The notes below the pieces were generated by a model, which made no database searches, was not told the origin of the DNA, and saw nothing but the letters and a program-made list of their open reading frames with translations. DNA of 64,000 nt, taken from Halieaceae bacterium. Lineage in GTDB: Bacteria; Pseudomonadota; Gammaproteobacteria; Pseudomonadales; Halieaceae. Positions 61,795 to 64,000 of this stretch are shown here, one piece after another. How positions within the stretch are numbered: position 1 is the stretch's first letter; every line of letters starts with the position of its first letter. The DNA lies in assembly GCA_024640505.1 (NCBI GenBank), contig JAHEEV010000001.1:1812-65811 (forward strand), read 5' to 3'. Position numbers and translations under genes: made by a program.

Positions 61795-62577
61795 GTGAGT
61801 GCGCCAAGACTTTACCTGTCGCTGATACCCCAGGCGCTGATCGCGTCGATGCTGGATCCCGAGTCCTTCGGCCGCTACTACGCGGTGGGCTCCAAAGTAA
61901 ACTCGCGGGGCGAGGCCATCTTTTTCGAAGTCGACCCGGCGGGCATACCGGCGGGAGAGTTTCCCCTCAATCTCATCGATGAGCGCTGTGTTCCCAAGGC
62001 GGATGGCAGCCCGAAGAAATCCGTCTACCTGGGGATTTACCGCGTACTGTCCAGGATTCCTGTTTCTGCGCTGGGCAGGCTCTACCTGGTGACCCGGGAC
62101 GGGATCACGCTGGAGTTGTCCCGGTCCGAGTACATTCGCGAGCCGGAGCGGCAGGCGCACCTGTACCAGGAGTTCTGCCCTATCAGTCCCATGGTGGCGA
62201 GCTGCCTTGAGCCGAGGGAATTCTGCCTCTCCATTACCGATACCTCGCGGCCGGTCCACGTGCCCCGTATCGTATTCTCCCAACTGCATCTGCGGGGTCT
62301 GGCCAGCGATCCCGAAAACGGCGAGGCCCGCGATCTTCCCTATCCGAACCTGCCGCATATACGGGACGTGCTCGCGTCGCTGTTGGCCAGCGACGAAAAG
62401 AAAAGCAAGCTGGTGCTGAAACAGGTCAATGAAGGCGTTTTTTACCGTACCATTCGCGGCGGTTTCTACGTGGGGGACCAGGAGGATTTTGCGTTCTACG
62501 GGCTGCCCGACGAGGAAGAGCTCGAGAGGGATCACTACGCCTGGTGGCGCTCCGCGCAGATGCCCTACCTGGGATGA
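61795..62577 (+). CDS. Conserved unknown protein, 260 residues
   Basis: This soluble protein has no signal peptide or membrane helix and no family I recognise. It starts with GTG at 61795 (MSAPRLYLSLIPQALIASMLDPESFGRYYAVGSK); GAAGTGAGG lies 5-13 bases upstream. It has a compact mixed alpha/beta pattern with motifs SPMVASCLEPREFCLSI and GGFYVGDQEDFAFYGLPDEEELERD. Its position between the antiporter and the pyrophosphatase may mean a role in ion or energy balance, but this is a guess. Confidence 0.8.
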   Translation: MSAPRLYLSLIPQALIASMLDPESFGRYYAVGSKVNSRGEAIFFEVDPAGIPAGEFPLNLIDERCVPKADGSPKKSVYLGIYRVLSRIPVSALGRLYLVTRDGITLELSRSEYIREPERQAHLYQEFCPISPMVASCLEPREFCLSITDTSRPVHVPRIVFSQLHLRGLASDPENGEARDLPYPNLPHIRDVLASLLASDEKKSKLVLKQVNEGVFYRTIRGGFYVGDQEDFAFYGLPDEEELERDHYAWWRSAQMPYLG

Positions 62578-62673
62578 CGTCGGGTAGTACAGCGCGCTGT
62601 AGGGTGGTGTCTATGAGGCAGGGAGAGCCGGGTCCGCGAAGGGGCCGCACGTTGTTAGGGAAGCGACAGACCT

Positions 62674-64000
62674 ATGATTGAACCCATGTTCTGGCTGGCA
62701 CCGGCCGCCGCTCTCACCGGGCTGTTGTTTGCCGGGTTTTTCTTCCTGGAGATGAAGCGGGAGGACGAGGGTACCGAGACCATGCGCACCATCGGGGCGC
62801 ATGTGCGCGAGGGCGCCATGGCCTATCTGCGCCAGCAGTACCGCATCATGGTGCTCGTCTTCCTGGGCCTCGCGCTGTTGTTTGCGCTGCTCGCCTACGG
62901 TCTGGGCGTGCAGAACCCCTGGCTGCCGTTTACCTTTCTTGGCGGCGGTTTCTTCTCCGCCCTGGCCGGCTACCTGGGCATGCAGACCGCCACCCTGGCT
63001 TCCACGCGAACAGCGGCCGCGGCTCGCACCTCCCTGGAGCGGGGTTTGCGCATCTCTTTCCGCAGCGGGGCGGTGATCGGACTGGTGGTGGTGGGTCTGG
63101 GTCTGGGCAATCTGGTCGTCTGGTTTCTACTGGTCAATGCGCTGACTCCCGGGTCCGCCGACGACGGCCACCGGATGGTGCTGGTTACCACGTCGGTACT
63201 CACTTTCAGTATGGGCGCGTCCCTGCAGGCGCTGTTCGCCCGGGTCGGGGGTGGCATCTATACCAAGGCGGCGGACGTGGGTGCCGACCTGGTGGGCAAG
63301 GTGGAGGCGGGCATTCCCGAGGACGATCCGCGTAACCCGGCGGTGATCGCGGACAACGTGGGCGACAACGTGGGCGATGTGGCGGGCATGGGGGCGGATC
63401 TGTTCGAGTCCTACTGTGGTTCGATTCTGGCTGCCTGTGCCCTGGGTGCGGCCGCCTTCGTCGGCGACACCGCGCTGCAGGCCCGTGCCGTCAGCGCGCC
63501 CTTCGTGATTGCCGGGCTGGGCATTCTCCTGTCGATACTCGGGGTATTCCTGGTAAGGACCTCCGAGGATGCGGACCAGAAAGATCTGTTGCAGGCTCTG
63601 TCCCGGGGGATCTACACCAGTGCCGCGCTGGTGGTTGTGGCTTCCCTGGGGGGGCTGTACCTCCTGGATATGCCGAATCTGTGGGGCACCTGGGGCGCCG
63701 TGATCACCGGGCTGGTTACGGGTATTGTCATCGGTCGAGCGACCGAGTATTCCACGTCCCCTTCTTTCAGGCCCACCCGTTCGATCGCGGAGTCGGCGGA
63801 AAGCGGGCCGGGCACTGCCATCATTTCCGGCATTGGCGTGGGCATGCTCTCTACCGCGGTGCCGGTCATGGCCGTTGTGGTCGGCACGCTGCTGGCGTTT
63901 CTCTGCAGCGCCCAGTTTGACGTCGGTAATGTCACCCAGGGTCTTTATGGCGTGGCCATAGCGGCGGTGGGCATGCTGTCCACCCTGGGCATCACCCTGG
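62674..64000 (+). CDS. hppA: Membrane proton-translocating pyrophosphatase, cut by the right edge
   Basis: HppA couples PPi hydrolysis to H+ (or Na+) export across the inner membrane. The visible 442 residues have several membrane segments and the PPi-binding motifs GGGIYTKAADVGADLVGKVEAGIPEDDPRNPAVIADNVGDNVGDVAGMGADLFESY. The ATG at 62674 (MIEPMFWLAPAAALTG) is used; the frame stays open to the edge. The residue that separates K+-dependent from K+-independent types lies beyond the window, so ion specificity is undecided. It is preceded by a 96-base gap without clear features. Confidence 0.94.
   Translation, partial: MIEPMFWLAPAAALTGLLFAGFFFLEMKREDEGTETMRTIGAHVREGAMAYLRQQYRIMVLVFLGLALLFALLAYGLGVQNPWLPFTFLGGGFFSALAGYLGMQTATLASTRTAAAARTSLERGLRISFRSGAVIGLVVVGLGLGNLVVWFLLVNALTPGSADDGHRMVLVTTSVLTFSMGASLQALFARVGGGIYTKAADVGADLVGKVEAGIPEDDPRNPAVIADNVGDNVGDVAGMGADLFESYCGSILAACALGAAAFVGDTALQARAVSAPFVIAGLGILLSILGVFLVRTSEDADQKDLLQALSRGIYTSAALVVVASLGGLYLLDMPNLWGTWGAVITGLVTGIVIGRATEYSTSPSFRPTRSIAESAESGPGTAIISGIGVGMLSTAVPVMAVVVGTLLAFLCSAQFDVGNVTQGLYGVAIAAVGMLSTLGITL

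Overview
The window is GC-rich chromosomal DNA from a gammaproteobacterium, probably a marine, heterotrophic, aerobic one. The affiliation is inferred from gene order: leuS-lptE-holA and miaB / ybeZ-ybeY-corC-lnt are classic gammaproteobacterial blocks, and cmoA-cmoB, uup and tdh-kbl fit. Steroid-degradation oxygenases, PQQ dehydrogenases and an acetoacetyl-CoA synthetase suggest something like the Halieaceae/Spongiibacteraceae, but no rRNA or marker phylogeny can be run here. I see no rRNA or tRNA gene, no CRISPR array, no transposase and no prophage. Mobile-like DNA is limited to short palindromic repeats.

Layout. 1-2.4 kb (minus strand): a GFA-domain protein cut by the window edge, two tandem OsmC paralogues and an imuA gene with a perfect LexA box. 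2.45-6.5 kb (minus): holA, lptE, leuS. 6.5-7.0 kb: two copies of a palindromic element in opposite orientation. 7-12.6 kb: a bacteriohemerythrin, then the lnt-corC-ybeY-ybeZ operon and miaB. 12.8-16.2 kb (plus): a DUF1820 protein, then a three-gene set of c-type cytochrome, Tat-exported TPP enzyme and a translationally coupled small protein. 16.3-29.8 kb: housekeeping and catabolic genes (aminotransferases, a second-type Lon protease, an amino-acid permease, cmoAB, a hydrolase, a phosphoribosyltransferase, pepD, uup). 30-35.6 kb (plus): aacS, ctaA, a REP cluster, tdh-kbl. 35.9-38.5 kb (minus): kshA-like Rieske oxygenase and hsaA-like flavin monooxygenase, each preceded by a perfect FNR/Anr-type box. 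38.5-41.2 kb: a LapD-like degenerate c-di-GMP receptor and a DNA glycosylase. 41.3-49.5 kb: an AraC regulator, three periplasmic beta-propeller redox proteins (two PQQ dehydrogenases and a heme-bearing Vgb-like propeller) and a cytochrome P450 with an operator-like palindrome in its promoter. 49.7-60.4 kb: a divergent glycogen locus (malQ, GH57, glgC leftward; glgB, glgA, glgP rightward). 60.4-64 kb: a CPA2 antiporter, an unknown 260-residue protein and a membrane proton pyrophosphatase running off the right edge.

How it fits together. The glycogen locus holds synthesis (glgC, glgA, glgB) and turnover (glgP, malQ, GH57) around one promoter region. The pyrophosphatase downstream could recover energy from the PPi made by GlgC, though that link is inference. 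The steroid genes lack their reductase partners here, so the pathway must continue elsewhere. The least explained units are the cytochrome c / Tat-TPP enzyme / small-protein operon and the three-propeller PQQ operon. Both look like periplasmic oxidation modules of unknown substrate.
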